Shown here: positions 1-12,957 of the stretch, in pieces | Numbering within the stretch: the stretch's first letter is position 1 | How the letters are laid out: each line of letters begins with the position of its first letter | Assembly: GCA_012295275.1 (NCBI GenBank) | Contig: CM022665.1 | Span: 10,553,476-10,617,475 of the forward strand | Direction of reading: 5' to 3' | From: Chrysomallon squamiferum | Taxonomy: Eukaryota > Mollusca > Gastropoda > Neomphalida > Peltospiridae | Length of the DNA stretch: 64,000 nucleotides | Notes under the pieces: model-generated | Databases searched by the model: none | Seen by the model: the letters and a program-made list of their open reading frames with translations, nothing else | What the model was told of the DNA's origin: nothing | Program-made: the position numbers and the translations under genes

Positions 1-132
1 CTAATCATTGAGCTGTTACTCATCTCTTACCCACAGCTGGTTTATCTAGTGCTGTTCTGTGTCTGGGAAGGTACCTTTTTGCTAATAAAACAAATAACAG
101 TTAAAAGGTCCACATCTCATACATTTTTAAAT

Positions 133-169
<37 letters not shown>

Positions 170-203
170 GTAAATGTTTTTTTATTATTTATTTTATTTA
201 AAT

Positions 204-272
<69 letters not shown>

Positions 273-370
273 TTCTTATAACCTCTCTACAAACATTGAT
301 TAGTTTATAATGAGAATACTGGAAAACTGTGTGTGTGTGTGTGTTAATTAAGAAACATTCTGTGTTTCAG
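1..370. other. Intron sequence upstream of exon a, with long poly-T runs
   Basis: The stretch holds two long poly-T tracts, about 38 T ending near 166 and an uninterrupted 63 T at 207-269, followed by a short (GT)n at 330-344. No exon is convincing here. An exon-like interval at 37-70 was rejected because the required frame has a stop. Confidence 0.6.
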
Positions 371-455
371 CCTGAACTCTTCAAGCAGCCAGGAAGTCCT
401 CAAGAGATTCGTGCTGTAATAGACAGTCTTGATACAGGAGTACCCCAGACTCTCA
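371..455 (+). CDS. OCRL/INPP5B exon a (RhoGAP start)
   Basis: The acceptor is gtgtttcag and the donor gtatcc. The 85 nt begin in phase 0 and end with one base over. The translation PELFKQPGSPQEIRAVIDSL, then DTGVPQTL, matches the family stretch 'LF..PG...E...II..LDT.IP'. The upstream exon is not in the window. Confidence 0.88.
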
Positions 456-3033
456 GTATCCTTTGTACACCATTAATATAAAACACTTGCTTTAATGATT
501 CATTTCAAAGTAATACCTAATACACAAGTTGTAATAGTACTTAAAATAAAATTAAGCTCTATTGTCTGGGTATCCACAGTTGTTTAGTCTTGTTTTTGGT
601 TTTTTTAACAACATTTACAAGTCTTTATGTTATTGTCACTTGTTTCACATTCATTTCTTGTTCTGGGTTAAACTTTGGAAAAATAGTTTTGGGTTAAGTT
701 CAGTAGGAATATCTGCATTCAGAGATGGCCTATCAAATGTTCACTGAGGTTTAAAAAAGGAATTTTATTTTCCAAATCCCCATAAAGATTCATCTTAAAA
801 TGTGAATAAGCAGGGTCTAAACAAAACAGGACTATCAACGGCATGTTCATTTTTATTGTAATTTACAAAATAACAAAACTGGTGACAACATTACGTTTTT
901 AAAGAAAATTAATAAGATGTATTCTGTGTTTCAGACTGAAATTTCTAATTACACTTTTTCTATTGTCAGGATTCATGGTGTCTCAGACTTGTATGAACTG
1001 TCCCAGTTTACATTGCAGTACATCCATTTTGCTTCCCTAGTTCACTGCAGTTAATATCATAACAGCTGTAAATGAAGTTCGTTCCTGTATAGATATACAG
1101 TTATATGTCACACAATAATTAGCTAATTAATAAAACTATTATAAAGTACATTATCATTGTTTAAAAATAAAATGATTTTGTCCGTTGGAAAATATTTACC
1201 ATGGCAAGTGTTGGTCTGTGGTAAAGAAAGGAAGATTTAGAAAGTGATGTATTGTAAAAACAAATGATTACCATTCTTTATACATGCTTTATACATACAT
1301 GTATGTAAGTGAGTTTTCTGAGTTCATCACATTCCTTCCTACATACAAATACATAGCACATTATTAAATATTAGCTAATTAATAAAACTGTCTTTATAAT
1401 TATTTTATCTACAATTAAAAATGAAATCTAAATATACACAGTAGAAAAATACTAACCATGGCCAGTGTTATTCTATGGCTGATTTACAAATGATGTGATA
1501 TGAAGGGAAAGCAAGTAAATACAACAGTTATGAAAGTATATTTTTTCTTATGAGTATCAGATGCCAGTGTTCATGCAGTTGCTGAGTGTCTGCTTCTGTT
1601 TTTGGAGTCTCTTGCAGAACCTACAATACCTTTCACTTTTTATCAGCAGTGCTTGGACTCTTTTAACAGCTTCAGTCAGTGTAAACAGGTAAAAATGTTA
1701 TATGTTCATTTTGAGAAAAATACTCATTTCATTATCATTAGATGATAATGGTCTGTGATACCGTAAAACATGGATCTGCAGAAGGCATTTAATTATAATG
1801 CTTCTGTATGTGTGTACATTGAGTGTATGTGTACACACGTACATATTAGGCAGATGTTTAAGCCTATTTAATTTAATAAATATATTTTCATTTGATTTCA
1901 GCCACTTGCATCCATTATATTATTTACAGTGTATATGTTTATACCTTTTTAAGCTTATAATTTTTAAGATATAATTAAATTTGAAAAATTCGGGATTATA
2001 AAAGCTTTCAGTAACCATCAAGAAGATATTTAAATCGTAATTAAATGTATATCCAGGATCATTTGGTAAATATTTTTATCTTATTAAATTTCACTGATAC
2101 TAACCTGTTCACTTCTTCCTTTTTTATCCATAATGTTGATTCTTTTAAAAACTTTTTTTAACATGGAATTACACTGTCACACAGCAAACAATAACATGCA
2201 CATTTGTAACCTGAAATTTAAAAACGTTTACTTGATGTCATAATAAAACTTAATGATTGAGATTTAAACTTTGTTTCCCCTCTATTTTCAGGTGTTGTTA
2301 AAAATACCTGCATCACATCGTAACTTGTTTAAATATATCTGTGCATTTCTTCGAGAGCTCATGGCATGCAACCAACATCTTGATGTACGATTCCTTTGTG
2401 AGTATTAATTGTTAATATTTTAATTATCTGCTTTTGGGAAAAGTTAGTCACATGGTAATTACATATGCTTTTTGTCATTTACATATATTTCAAGAAATGA
2501 TCACATTAATTATAATATTTCAAGAATTAATAGTCCTTTAAAATTACATAGTCTTTAAGATAATATTCATTTTTTTTTTTGTTGATTTTGTTTTTGTTAT
2601 CTTTTTTATTTTTTTATTATTGTTCTTTACAAAGAATTCATTTAAAGTAAAACTGATTAAGATCAAATATACTTTTCTTCAAAATGAATTAATCAGTTAC
2701 AATTACTTCAAAGTATAATTATTCACTTTATCTTTTTTCAGGGAAATATGAGTCAATTTTAATTACTTAAAATGATAATTTAGTTTTTTTGGTTTTTTTT
2801 TTAATTTTTTAAAGTAATTGTTTAAGAAAGAATAAAAAGTCATTTTGAAATATTAATTTCAAGTAATTATTTGCCAATTTTATTTATTTATTGCAAAGAA
2901 TAATTAGTCACTCTTAGTTACTTTATTCAAGGTTAATTAATCACTTCAAACTTCTTTATTAATTCAAGTAGTAATAAAGGATTTTATTTTCCTTCATATA
3001 TATGTGTCTGTGTATATATGTATGTATTGTATG

Positions 3034-3080
<47 letters not shown>

Positions 3081-3227
3081 CTAGCTGCTATTTTTGGAGA
3101 AGTTATGCTGAGATCGCCTCCACCCAGCAAAGATTCACCTCCACCAGACAAAAGAAGAAAGAAGAGTGAAGAAGAGAAAAAAGCTGTTTTCATGCATCAC
3201 TTTCTAACCAATGATTACGATGATTGA
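371..3227 (+). CDS. OCRL/INPP5B-type inositol 5-phosphatase, C-terminal RhoGAP-like part (four exons, 5' partial)
   Basis: Joining 371-455, 1561-1688, 2292-2397 and 3085-3227 gives a single open frame of 153 residues ending in TGA. The first exon starts in phase 0 and the joins fall in phases 1, 0 and 1. The product follows the C-terminal RhoGAP-like domain of OCRL and INPP5B: a start like PELFKQPG, a central VAECLLLFLESLAEP, then LLKIPASHRNLFKY and FLRELM, and an end like AAIFGEVMLRSPPP. In the known family the enzyme removes the 5-phosphate of PI(4,5)P2 on endosomes, Golgi and cilia, and this domain binds Rab/Rac partners and adaptors without GAP activity. The phosphatase, PH and ASH domains must lie upstream of the window. 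I cannot tell OCRL from INPP5B, and a single invertebrate ancestor of both is likely. Confidence 0.9.
1561..1688 (+). CDS. OCRL/INPP5B exon b (RhoGAP core)
   Basis: The acceptor is gagtatcag and the donor gtaaaa. The carried A plus AT makes Asn, then ASVHAVAECLLLFLESLAEP follows, matching the 'SNHSVAEALL.FLE.LPEPVI' core of OCRL and INPP5B. The exon ends in phase 0 after QCKQ. Confidence 0.92.
2292..2397 (+). CDS. OCRL/INPP5B exon c (RhoGAP helix with FLRELM)
   Basis: The acceptor is ctattttcag and the donor gtgagt. The 106 nt encode VLLKIPASHRNLFKYICAFL, then RELMACNQHLDVRFL. This matches 'VI..LP..H.NVF.YLMAFLREL' of the family. One base is left over, giving a phase 1 join. Confidence 0.9.
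3085..3227 (+). CDS. OCRL/INPP5B terminal coding exon
   Basis: The acceptor ctag follows an uninterrupted run of about 31 T that itself follows a (TA)n tract. The exon encodes SAIFGEVMLRSPPPSKDSPP, then a basic/acidic stretch PDKRRKKSEEEKKAVFMHHF and LTNDYDD before TGA. The start matches 'ASIFGSLLLR.P' of INPP5B. The Lys/Arg/Glu-rich stretch stands where vertebrate proteins have a less charged segment. The tail FMHHFL aligns with the usual FI.(Q/G)FL end. Confidence 0.9.
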
Positions 3228-3689
3228 AAAACAGATTCCTGTTTGATGAGGTTGTGATCAGATAAAGTGCATTATTTAAAAAAAAAAAAAAAAATGGAGA
3301 TCTGTTAAAAATTGGTGTTACCAACATACTGCTCACAATTTAGAAAAAAAAAAAAAAAAAAGATATTGTGAAAAATTTAGTTTGCAGACTGTGATATTAG
3401 GATTTTTATTTATTAAACAGCAAAGATTTAACTGAATGCTGTCTCTAACAAACAAACAAAAATGAGAAGAAGAAGAGAGGGGAACAAAAAATAAAATAAA
3501 AGACTACAATGAGTGGAATTCATCGATTCAGCTTGCTTGATGATGTATTTAATCTGTATAAATGATCAGATTATACACTTTTACCCTGTTTCAAAATCTC
3601 ACAGATGGAGGACATTCAGAACACACGTAGAGTTTGCATTCCGTTTTTGCCTCTGATGTCGCTTTTTGTCTTTCTGACATTTATATGTA

Positions 3690-4230
3690 ATATAAGTGCC
3701 AATGTAATAAATGTCATTTGTATGTGTTATGTAACTTTTAATTTAATTATTATAATTAGTATTTGTAACAGGAATGCTAATGTAATTATTATTTGTGTAA
3801 CACTGATGCTAATATTATAATGTGTATGTCTTACACAATGCTAATGTAATAATTATAATGTATATGTGTTATGCGAATGCTAATGTTATAATTAGTATGT
3901 GTAACGCATGCAAAGTAATTATTACTGTTCATGTTACATGAATGCTAATGTAATTATTATGTCTGTGTTACATGAATGCTAATGTTATAATTAGTATGTG
4001 CAATATGTGTGCAATATCTGTGCAAAGTAATTGTTGGTATTTGTATATTACAAAATGCTAATGTAATAATTATAATTACTAAGTGTAACATGGAAGTCAA
4101 TGTAATAATTATAATTTGCATGTTTTGCACAATGCTAATGTAATTGCTATGTTTGTGTCACATAGGTGCTAAGTAGAGATTATTAAAATTATATCTGTGT
4201 ATCATATGCTAATGTTTAAACACCAACATT
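3690..4230. repeat. Degenerate minisatellite built on 'aatgctaatgtaataatta'
   Basis: The words 'aatgctaatgtaat(t/a)att', 'tatgtgtta(c/t)' and 'ttataattagtatgtgta' recur ten or so times with a spacing of roughly 35-70 bp, for example near 3772, 3838, 3876, 3941, 3974, 4055 and 4132. The copies are diverged and vary in length. The array begins about 460 bp after the stop codon, so it may lie in the 3' UTR. Confidence 0.75.
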
Positions 4231-5138
4231 AGCAACATTTGGGAACAATCAATGTTTGTGCTTTTTATCCGTTTATGTTTGTTGTTTATTTTAATTGGTG
4301 CTGTTAACTGTATCACAGTTTTTTATGGTAATGTATTTTATTATGAAAACTGAACTTTAATAACTGTTAACAAAAAATTAATAATAATAATAATTGTTCA
4401 CAGATTAATATCAACTACATTGAAGAGTAGAAAGTGAATGAATTTTAACTTTTTAAATTTGACAACATTTTTGTTGGTGTTTATTCAGATATTAATATGG
4501 TCACTAGAATTTTTTTTTTTTTTTCTTTACAATAAAATGGCAGAACTAGTTCTTTAAGAAAACTCCTGTCCTTTTTAATTTCTAGGTTTGTTGATGTATA
4601 AAAAAATATATATATATATTGGAATGAATTATTTATTTTTTGTACAGGATTCTGTACTGGTATCATCTGTTGCATTTTTAAAAACATCTTTCTTATTTTT
4701 ATGGATTTTATTTATTTATTTATTTAAAAGGTTAGTGGCTTTGTTTTTGTTTTTTTTTAGTTTTTTCATTGTTTTTTTTTAGGTGTTTTTTTTTAAGATT
4801 TATTTTTATTTTTATTTTTATTTTTATTTATTTATTTAATGCTTTATTTTTTAATTTATTAAATTTAGATGTTTTTTTTTTTTTTTTTTTTTTTTAATCT
4901 GTGCATTTGTTTATCTTTTAAAAATTTAGTTTCTTTTTGTCTATTTGATTTGTCAATTTTAGATGCATAATTAGAGCAGAATCTCACATATAATAAAAAA
5001 ACATAAAACAAAATTAAAGTAAATATTAACAAAGTTTGGTATATAGCTAAAACCAACTGAGCTTGAAGAGTGTTCAAATAATGTGCATGTATATTTGGTC
5101 ATATTAATTAAAAATTTTGTTTAAAAGTTAATTAACAT

Positions 5139-5170
<32 letters not shown>

Positions 5171-5379
5171 CTCAGTGATTATTTAGTGTCACAAACTGGC
5201 CACAAAAACAACTAAATTTTGATGTCACTGTGTATCAAAAGTATTTAGAAATTTTAATTAAATTGAACACTTTTCTTTACAGTATTTTTTAAACTCTAGT
5301 CTGGACAAATTTGTTGAATTTAAAACTTTTTCAGATATTCACAGCAGTTATTTTATTTATTGATACAAAAAAAAAACAA

Positions 5380-5418
<39 letters not shown>

Positions 5419-6123
5419 ATCATGTCATTACTAATTATTGTTATTACATCATCTTCAAGATTCATATAACAATTTATTTTCATAACCAGAGAAAAAAAAA
5501 GAAAAAAAGCTACATCATTTTGTCATGAAATAATTGCCATTTTCATTTTTAAATTTTGTAACAATCATGAACATATAACAAATATTATTTTTATGTTTCA
5601 GTGATATTAACTTGCATTTGATATTGATTTCTTCACAAATAAGGGTATATAGCCATCTAATACTGGTATGAGTAACCCAGGCATTATACTGGAATGATGG
5701 AAATGTGATAAAATTCCCCTGGAGATTCTGGTATACCATGATTGGTAAAATGGTTGTCTTCATTACAAAGTCAGAACTTGCTCTAAAGTCACTGAAATGT
5801 TAATCTCTCTAGTCACATTAATTTTTTTCATATACTGTTTATTAATTTTTTAGCAGACAAGTTAAATGAATAAAGAAATTGAACTGTTTATTATTGTTAA
5901 CAAAATCCAAGTTACAAATTTGAATGTTTTAAATCATTTTTATCTGAATGTGTTTTGTAAATTAAAGTCTTTTGTTGGTTGGTTGGTTGGTTAATGGGTT
6001 CGTTTTGTTGGGACAGATATAAGAAAAATGTTTATTAATGTAATATTCCATCATGTTAATTTTAAACTGGTATTATTTTTTTAAGTAAGAAATTTTATCT
6101 TTGTTTATGAAGGTTGCTTTCTT

Positions 6124-6207
6124 TCTGTTTATTTGCTATTAGTTCTGTTATTTAGTTCTGTTTATTTGCTATTAGTTCTGTTATTTAGTTCTGTTTATTT
6201 GCTATTA
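6124..6207. repeat. 33-bp tandem repeat, about 2.5 copies
   Basis: The unit, which starts tctgtttatttgctattag and continues with ttctgttatttagt, repeats almost perfectly from 6124 and is followed directly by a GT/GC-rich microsatellite near 6222-6262. Confidence 0.8.
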
Positions 6208-9200
6208 TTAGCATTATATAATATGTGTGTGTGCATGCGTGTGTGCGTGCTTGCATGTGTGTGCCAATACATTTCACTGTTGCTAAAATGGCACAAATCA
6301 TTAAATCTTACCTTCAGTGAAATAAATGATCAGCAAGTTACATTTCAGAATACAAAACATCTCTACATCATCTGTGAGTAAAACTGACTTCACAAAGATA
6401 ATTCAAAATTAGATTAAGTAATGAACTAGAAGGAATAAAAATGTTAGTGACTGAACATGGATGTGAGTGAACTGATGTTTGAGAATCTTCGTGGGAAAAT
6501 AATTATCTGTCATTCATTGTTTGTTTGTTTGTTTGTTTAATTTATTAAATTAATCTATTTTTTATTATTATTATTATTTATTTATTTTTTTTTTTTTTTT
6601 TTTTTCCCCACTGGCATTTCATCACATGGTGTTTTCAGTAAGGAAATGCTACACAGAATCTAACGTTTCTGCAAAGGGTTTTTCATTACCGGAAATATTA
6701 ATGTGATTGCGCCAGTGATTGTTTTAATGCAACTGTCAACTTCACCCATGTTTACAATTTAATAATAACAACATTCTTTTATGTACCAAGATAATTTTAT
6801 TTTCATATTTTACATTACTTATTTTCATGTGTTATATTTGTTACAAGCTGTATGGAAAGTATCTCTGAAAAATAATAAATTAAAAAAAAAATTAAAAAAT
6901 TTGACAATAGCATAATTAATTACAATTAATTAAAATGTATACTCTGTTTTGTTTACATACTGGAATTTACTAGTGAATGTTGATTTCTAAACTTGAGAAG
7001 AATAAGTCGTTGGTACACTTTTTATAAAAAAAAAATGTATTTTATTTTGGAGACAATCTGTATCAGTATTAACAACAAGCTTCATTTTTATTTATTATTT
7101 TTTTTTTTTTTAAACATACCTAAACTCACCCATACTTGGATATACATGGGGGTGGCATCCACTCTAATTTATTATTATTATTTTTTTAATTTTACAATTT
7201 TTTAATTTTTATTTCTTACATAATTCATCTTAGAACTTGCTATCACCACAATAATGATACCTCCTAGTGTACTGAAATCCTGAATCCACCCTCCTTAAAC
7301 TGTACTTTCCCAGTTTGGAAATAAAAAGTTTCTTTTTTTGTTAATTATTATTTGATGTCACAGAGACGAGAATGATTTGGTTCTGCCAGTTAACACGTTT
7401 TCTTTTTCCAGATTCATAGCGTGGCATTAAATAATATGACCAAGAAATACAAAGTTCCATGTTAACTTCATTTACTGAAATAAAATGTACAGATAAAATG
7501 CTGTTACTTGTTGTTCATTTATTTTAAACAGGTAAAACAGAGCTAAATGTTTGAAAATGTTATGAACTGTGCAATAATAACAATAATAATACAGCATTAC
7601 CCAAAACAACATAAAATATATTTATCTATCTATATATATATAGATATATTTCTTTTAGTTTATTCATTTATGCTGTTTTGTTTTAGGTAATGACTGCTTA
7701 CTTTTCTTTGGAATAGTTCACCAAAATTAAAAAACAAACCTGATCTTTAAGTCAATACAAGTCGAGGATTAAAGTGTACCTTTGGATATAATAATATATT
7801 ATGAAGAATTAATCTAAATATATTTAGAATGTTTCCTTTTTTTTTTTTTTTTTTTTTTTTTTAGCCATCCAATCTTAATAACTAATAATAACAACCAAAA
7901 AAAAATAACTGTTTAAAAATATTTAATCTAAAATGTCATCTAATGTTGACAGAAAATAAAATGTAGCTATGGGTGTTTTATGTACATTTTGTAGTTGATA
8001 CAACAGTACATTCCAGTCTTTGACAAACTGGGTAGAATGGTAAACAGAAAGACCTGTGAAGGCATGAAGAGTAGATCTGACACCAGTTATTCCCCAGTCC
8101 TGTGCTTTACCATTCAGTTGTTTTTCACATTGAAAAACAGATAAGTTGAAGCAGAAATGAGTAAAAGAAACAAAAATGTATTCATAATAACCACCTTACA
8201 AATCAGTCCTAAAAGCAAACACAATATGAAAATCTTATTTTATTTTAAAATGTATGACAAATATTACACTCATTTATGAACTGATAATATAATGACAAAA
8301 ATGTTACTTTGTAGTTAATTATATAATGTAATGGAAGACTAAATAACATTTTATAGTAAGAAATTTTAACTTATATTTTACAGAAATAATCACGTAAACA
8401 TTTAAGGTATATTGAAAAAAGAAGAAATATTTAAAATAGAAAATTTTGATAGCTGGCTTCAAATTTGTATTGGTTTATTTTTAATATTTTCGTTTAGAAA
8501 AATGTAACTTGATACATTAGCTTCAACTTGTTCATCAAACCAGAAATTTTTTAATTTACTGCTATTAAAAATTATAAATAAAAGAAATAATAACAAAAAA
8601 TATATGGATCGAGTCTAAACAGCAGTCTTAATAATTTTATTAAGAAACAACAAAGAAAATAAACATTTTCAAGTTCCTATGATACATATTCAACGATTAA
8701 TATTTATTGGTAATAACCAATTTATTACAAATTTATAAAGAATATATATTTATTTTTAAAAAAAAAAATTTTTTTTTTTTTTTTAAAAGATTAAAGTATT
8801 AAAAATAATATACAAAAGTATTCCTTTCATGCAAAAGAAAATTTTGGTAAAGAAAATGAAAAATGTATTTTAAGTAATAAAATCATGCGATGAAATTAGA
8901 AAGAGGGAAAGGAAGGATATAAAAAGTTAAATCTTAAAATCTTAAAATCTAATAATGTAAGAAAACATTTTCTATGTCATATGTAAAAAGTCAAAATATT
9001 GGCTTATAAACCAAATAATATTCATTTTTTAAATTTGTTTTTCTTTTTTACAGCCAAACACCTGTTATTAACAAACTTTATTATGTTTTTAAAACCACTA
9101 TGTTGAGTACAAAAATTAAAACAATATAAAATTAGAATAACATTTTATAATGGTACATTATTCCTTGTTATGAGCAAACTAAAAATCATTAGATCATTTG

Positions 9201-9989
9201 TAAAAACTAAGAAAATATGAATTTAAGAAACAAACAATATTATACAATTTTTATTTATTTATTTTTATTTTGTTTATTTTATTATTATTATTATTATTAT
9301 TTTTTTTTTTTTTTTTTTTTTTGAGCAAACTAATCAGGATTGGTTTTTTTTTTTTTTTTTTGAAGATTTCACATCATACAACATAATTAATGTTGCAATG
9401 AATAATGATAATGAAAATGGATGTTTTGGTTATTTTTGGTTATATTTATTTGGTTTTATTATTCTTATTTTTTATTTATTTGATTATTATTTTATTATTT
9501 ATTTTGTTTTATTATTTTGTTTTATTTTTTTTTTTTTTTTAGTTAATACAAAGAAAATATAAAATGTGGGGAAAAAAGAAAAAGAAATTAAGTAAGATTG
9601 TATGATTAAATATCTTATTTATGATGAAATTTGTTTTTTATTACAAAAATTACCTGAAACTGAAGTGTAAAAATATTTAAACAAATGAAAACGAGAACAT
9701 GCTAAAAGAAATAAAAATGTAAAACATTAAAAAATGAGCAAATTTAAATATAAGAATAATTTAAAAATAAAAAAAATATCACTACTAACTGTCCATCACA
9801 TTTTTAATAATATATTTAAAAATGATAATTACAAAAAAACAAAGCAAAAAAAAAAATTAAAATCCAAAACAATAGGAACAAAAATGTATTACAAATACAA
9901 AAAACAACAACAAATAAACATGCAACTAAAAGAAAATGTTTTGAACTCACTGTTTCTTTCAAAATTAAGAACTCTGGAGTTTTCAAAAT

Positions 9990-10300
9990 CTTTACAATGA
10001 TTTTCACAAACAAAACTGTTTGCTTCTCTAGGGTAATTTTCACAGAAAAAACAAAACAAATAAGAAACAACATAAAAACACTTTTAGTCCGAATTACACA
10101 AATAAAATTGTTGACCTATTTAGGATTAATTTCACAAATAACAGTCCAAGGCAAGTTATACAATTCAAAAATGTTTATCTGTGTGGACATTAGACTCATA
10201 ATTTTCACACAAATTTTTTTTTTTTTTTACTTCAATTTCTACAAATGAAATTGTTTACCTATCTATATTAAATTTCACAAATAAACTCTTTAAGTCCAAT
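9990..10300. repeat. Decayed tandem array around 'tttcacaaataaaattgtt'
   Basis: Similar words recur at short spacing: attttcacaaacaaaactg at 10000, taattttcacagaaaaaaca at 10034, attacacaaataaaattgtt at 10092, taatttcacaaataacagtc at 10126, ataattttcacacaaat at 10198, ctacaaatgaaattgttta at 10239 and aaatttcacaaataaactct at 10269. Copies are 30-100 bp apart and diverged. Confidence 0.55.
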
Positions 10301-11432
10301 CCATCAAATGTTAAAAATTTCAAATATAAATGATCTTCATTTTTCTCTCTATTGTAACCATGGAAACAACAGAAGACATGACATAAAACTGATTATAAAA
10401 ATAAAGGTGGGTTTTAAAAACTAATCAAATAAGGTCTGGTGGGTCATATCACTTTCGTAAGGCAAAATATGTCAATATCCAATATAAATAAATCTTTTAC
10501 AGAATAAATACGTGTTTGTTTGATGAGAACTTCATCGGTAGAAAACAAAGTGTGTATTGAGACCAAATATTGAGGTAATGAATAACATTAACAGATTCTT
10601 TCAGCAAACTGGAAACTTACTCAAAGACATCAAAAATGAAAGTCTGAACATATTTAGAAATCATTAAATTGTTTTTAAATTTTAACCAGTTGTAACCAGT
10701 TTAACCATACTGCAATCTTTAATTTTATTTATTTATTTATGTTGTAATATTTTCAGCAAAGAATAGCCAGTGTTTTACATTAGCAAATATGTGATTTGGG
10801 TCAGTACACACAAAGGGTAAGTTTACTGACTGAACATTTAAGGACATTTATTATTAAAAAAACAGACTTGTACAAAATTTGTGGCAAATGTTTTATTTAT
10901 TTAATGTTCTAAATTTATTCTGTCATGATTCTAACTCAGATCCCTTCAGCACACATTTTTATTTTTTATTTTATTACTTCCTTATTTTTTAATTTAAAAA
11001 AAAAAAAAATAATAATAATAATAAAAAATAAAGAGGATTATCCCATATGACAACATGTTAATAACAAAAATACTTTTGTTGCCCTGCACTTTTCAGGTTA
11101 AAATAATTTTAACAATTAATATCAACTGCATTTTATTACCCCGCAGTGAAAAAACATCAACAAGAAAATGTAATGAGCAAGTGATAATAATGTTAGAGGC
11201 ATAAAAAATTAAGGCACAAATATTAAAAAAATAATAATAAAAAAGATAACAAATCAGCTTCATTATTTTATAACTATTAACAATAATCTTTGGTGGGTCA
11301 TTATTTAAATTTTTTATTTAAGTAACTGAAGAGTTTTGGTTTTCCAGAAATATTAGCTCATTAAGTGCATTTAAAAAAACACCAAAAAAAAAACCAACCT
11401 TTAACAACAAAAATATAGGTGAAACAAAAAAA

Positions 11433-11463
<31 letters not shown>

Positions 11464-12884
11464 CATTTTCTGCATTCAAAACTAAATAAAATAAGAAAAA
11501 TGGAATGAGAAAAAAAAGAAAGTCTTTAGATTGTTTTAAGTATTGTCTCATTATTCTAGGCTAAGCCAGAAAACACTGACACAGTATTAAGAAACTACAT
11601 TTATAACTAAGCTGTATGTTGATAAAATAATAGGGCAAGTTTGGCAACATTTTTCAACATATCCAAAAGACCTTCTGACCTAAGTCTTAGAAAAATGCAC
11701 ACTAATTCTATCTAGCAGATAGTTCATATTACATACTATAAATTTATTAGATATATATGTATATATTAATAATAAAAAAAAAGAAAAGAACAAAAGACCA
11801 TTCACCAAATATAAAATTGAGAAAGTAATGTATTTAATTTTTAGTGCATCAAAAGCAAAACTGAAGATTCAGTTTCAAAAAATTATTATAAGCTGTAATA
11901 TTTACTGAATATATTCGAACGAATCAAGGAAAATTCAGACAGTACTGAATTATCATATTTTTACAGTTATGTATTATCATTTAATATACCCTGCATGTAT
12001 TTGTAATTATTATGTTAAAACATTTATTGTTGTGAACTGGTAACAAAAATACCAACTTAAGAAAAAAGCAGTAGTATACTTATTACTTGCTGCTCCATGT
12101 AAAGGTATGGATTTGTATGAACCCATAGATAAGAAAGACTTAATAATCTAATATATGATGTCAGTTACTGCATTCTCTACTGCTATTATTTTAAGTCCAT
12201 TTTAAGTCTTTTTCATGTCGTTTTATGAATACTTTTTGATTCTCTTTAATTAACCAGTAAATGTATTCAATATTTATGGTGTCTCCATTATACTGCTGTT
12301 TTTCTGGGGGGTTTTGTTTGTTTTTTAACAGTCATCTAGCTTGTCAAATACAGGGAAATGGCCATGGTTCAAGAAGAACATGAAACCAAATAGCATACAC
12401 TGAAGAACTGTTTGTTGTGTCAAAATGTTTTTGTTCAAGATCCATATCAATAATTATAACTATTTGCTTTTGGCACATTTTATCTTAAAAATCAATTAGC
12501 TATTCCTTTTTCACAATTATTAAGTCAACTGAATAAACCTGAGTTTAAATAATATTGATAGCTGCACAAAATTTACCAATAAGGCATTATAATAATAACG
12601 ATATTATTATTATTGTTTATTTTAAGAAAATATATACTGCCTGTATTATGCTAAAAACAATTATGGTAGTAAATTAAAAAGGAAAATGCATCAGACTGGA
12701 TAGATATCAATGACAGTCCACCCATACCCACCCACCTGGGAGAAGTGGAAGTATTTGCATATTAAAAAAAATAGCAGAAACTGACTGAGATTATGCTGCC
12801 ACAGAAGTTGGGGAAAGCACAGAGATCCTAACAGTCACATTGTCATTTCTGAATCTGCTAAATGAACAGGACATTCAGTTATTA

Positions 12885-12890
12885 TTTATT
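12885..12890 (-). terminator. Possible poly(A) signal of the anoctamin gene
   Basis: The + strand reads tttatt, which is AATAAA on the - strand, about 68 nt past the stop codon. It is the nearest downstream hexamer that I noticed. Chance occurrence is common at this base composition. Confidence 0.3.
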
Positions 12891-12957
12891 ATATTATAAG
12901 TCCAGCAATAAAGTTAATACATGCAAATGAGACAACAACAGTACACTGATTACAAAA

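Larger units (their letters stand above)
456..3084 (+). other. Introns of the OCRL/INPP5B-type gene
   Basis: Three introns (456-1560, 1689-2291, 2398-3084) contain AT-rich sequence. I see no other gene. Degenerate copies of 'agctaattaataaaact' occur near 1120 and 1372, each followed by similar sequence and 'ataccatggcNagtgtt', which suggests an old roughly 250-bp tandem duplication in the first intron. Confidence 0.6.
3228..6900 (+). other. 3' UTR and downstream flank of the OCRL/INPP5B-type gene
   Basis: No open frame of interest is present. The first AATAAA-type hexamers on the + strand are at 3490-3500, but in such AT-rich DNA they are weak evidence for a poly(A) site. The stretch includes the minisatellite at about 3690-4230, poly-A and poly-T runs (for example 5379-5416), a (TA)n tract at 5142-5170 and a short 33-bp tandem repeat at 6124-6207. 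Confidence 0.5.
6901..12957. other. Intergenic region between the two convergent genes
   Basis: Both strands were read. The region is AT-rich with many poly-A and poly-T runs, AAT and AAAT microsatellites and a degenerate array at 9990-10300. Lys/Asn-rich open frames near 9734-10248 are what AT-rich DNA gives by chance. I see no gene, no tRNA and no recognisable transposon here. The last part, next to 12957, should be the anoctamin 3' UTR. Confidence 0.55.

Noticed and set aside
37-70. Exon-like interval with acceptor cccacag and donor gtacct upstream of the first phosphatase exon
   Set aside because: The next exon starts in phase 0. In the frame that this requires the interval has TAG at 47-49, and the translation does not resemble the family.
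9734-10248. Lys/Asn-rich open frames of 80-90 codons
   Set aside because: Composition is what AT-rich DNA gives by chance, frames overlap on both strands, and a decayed repeat lies beneath.
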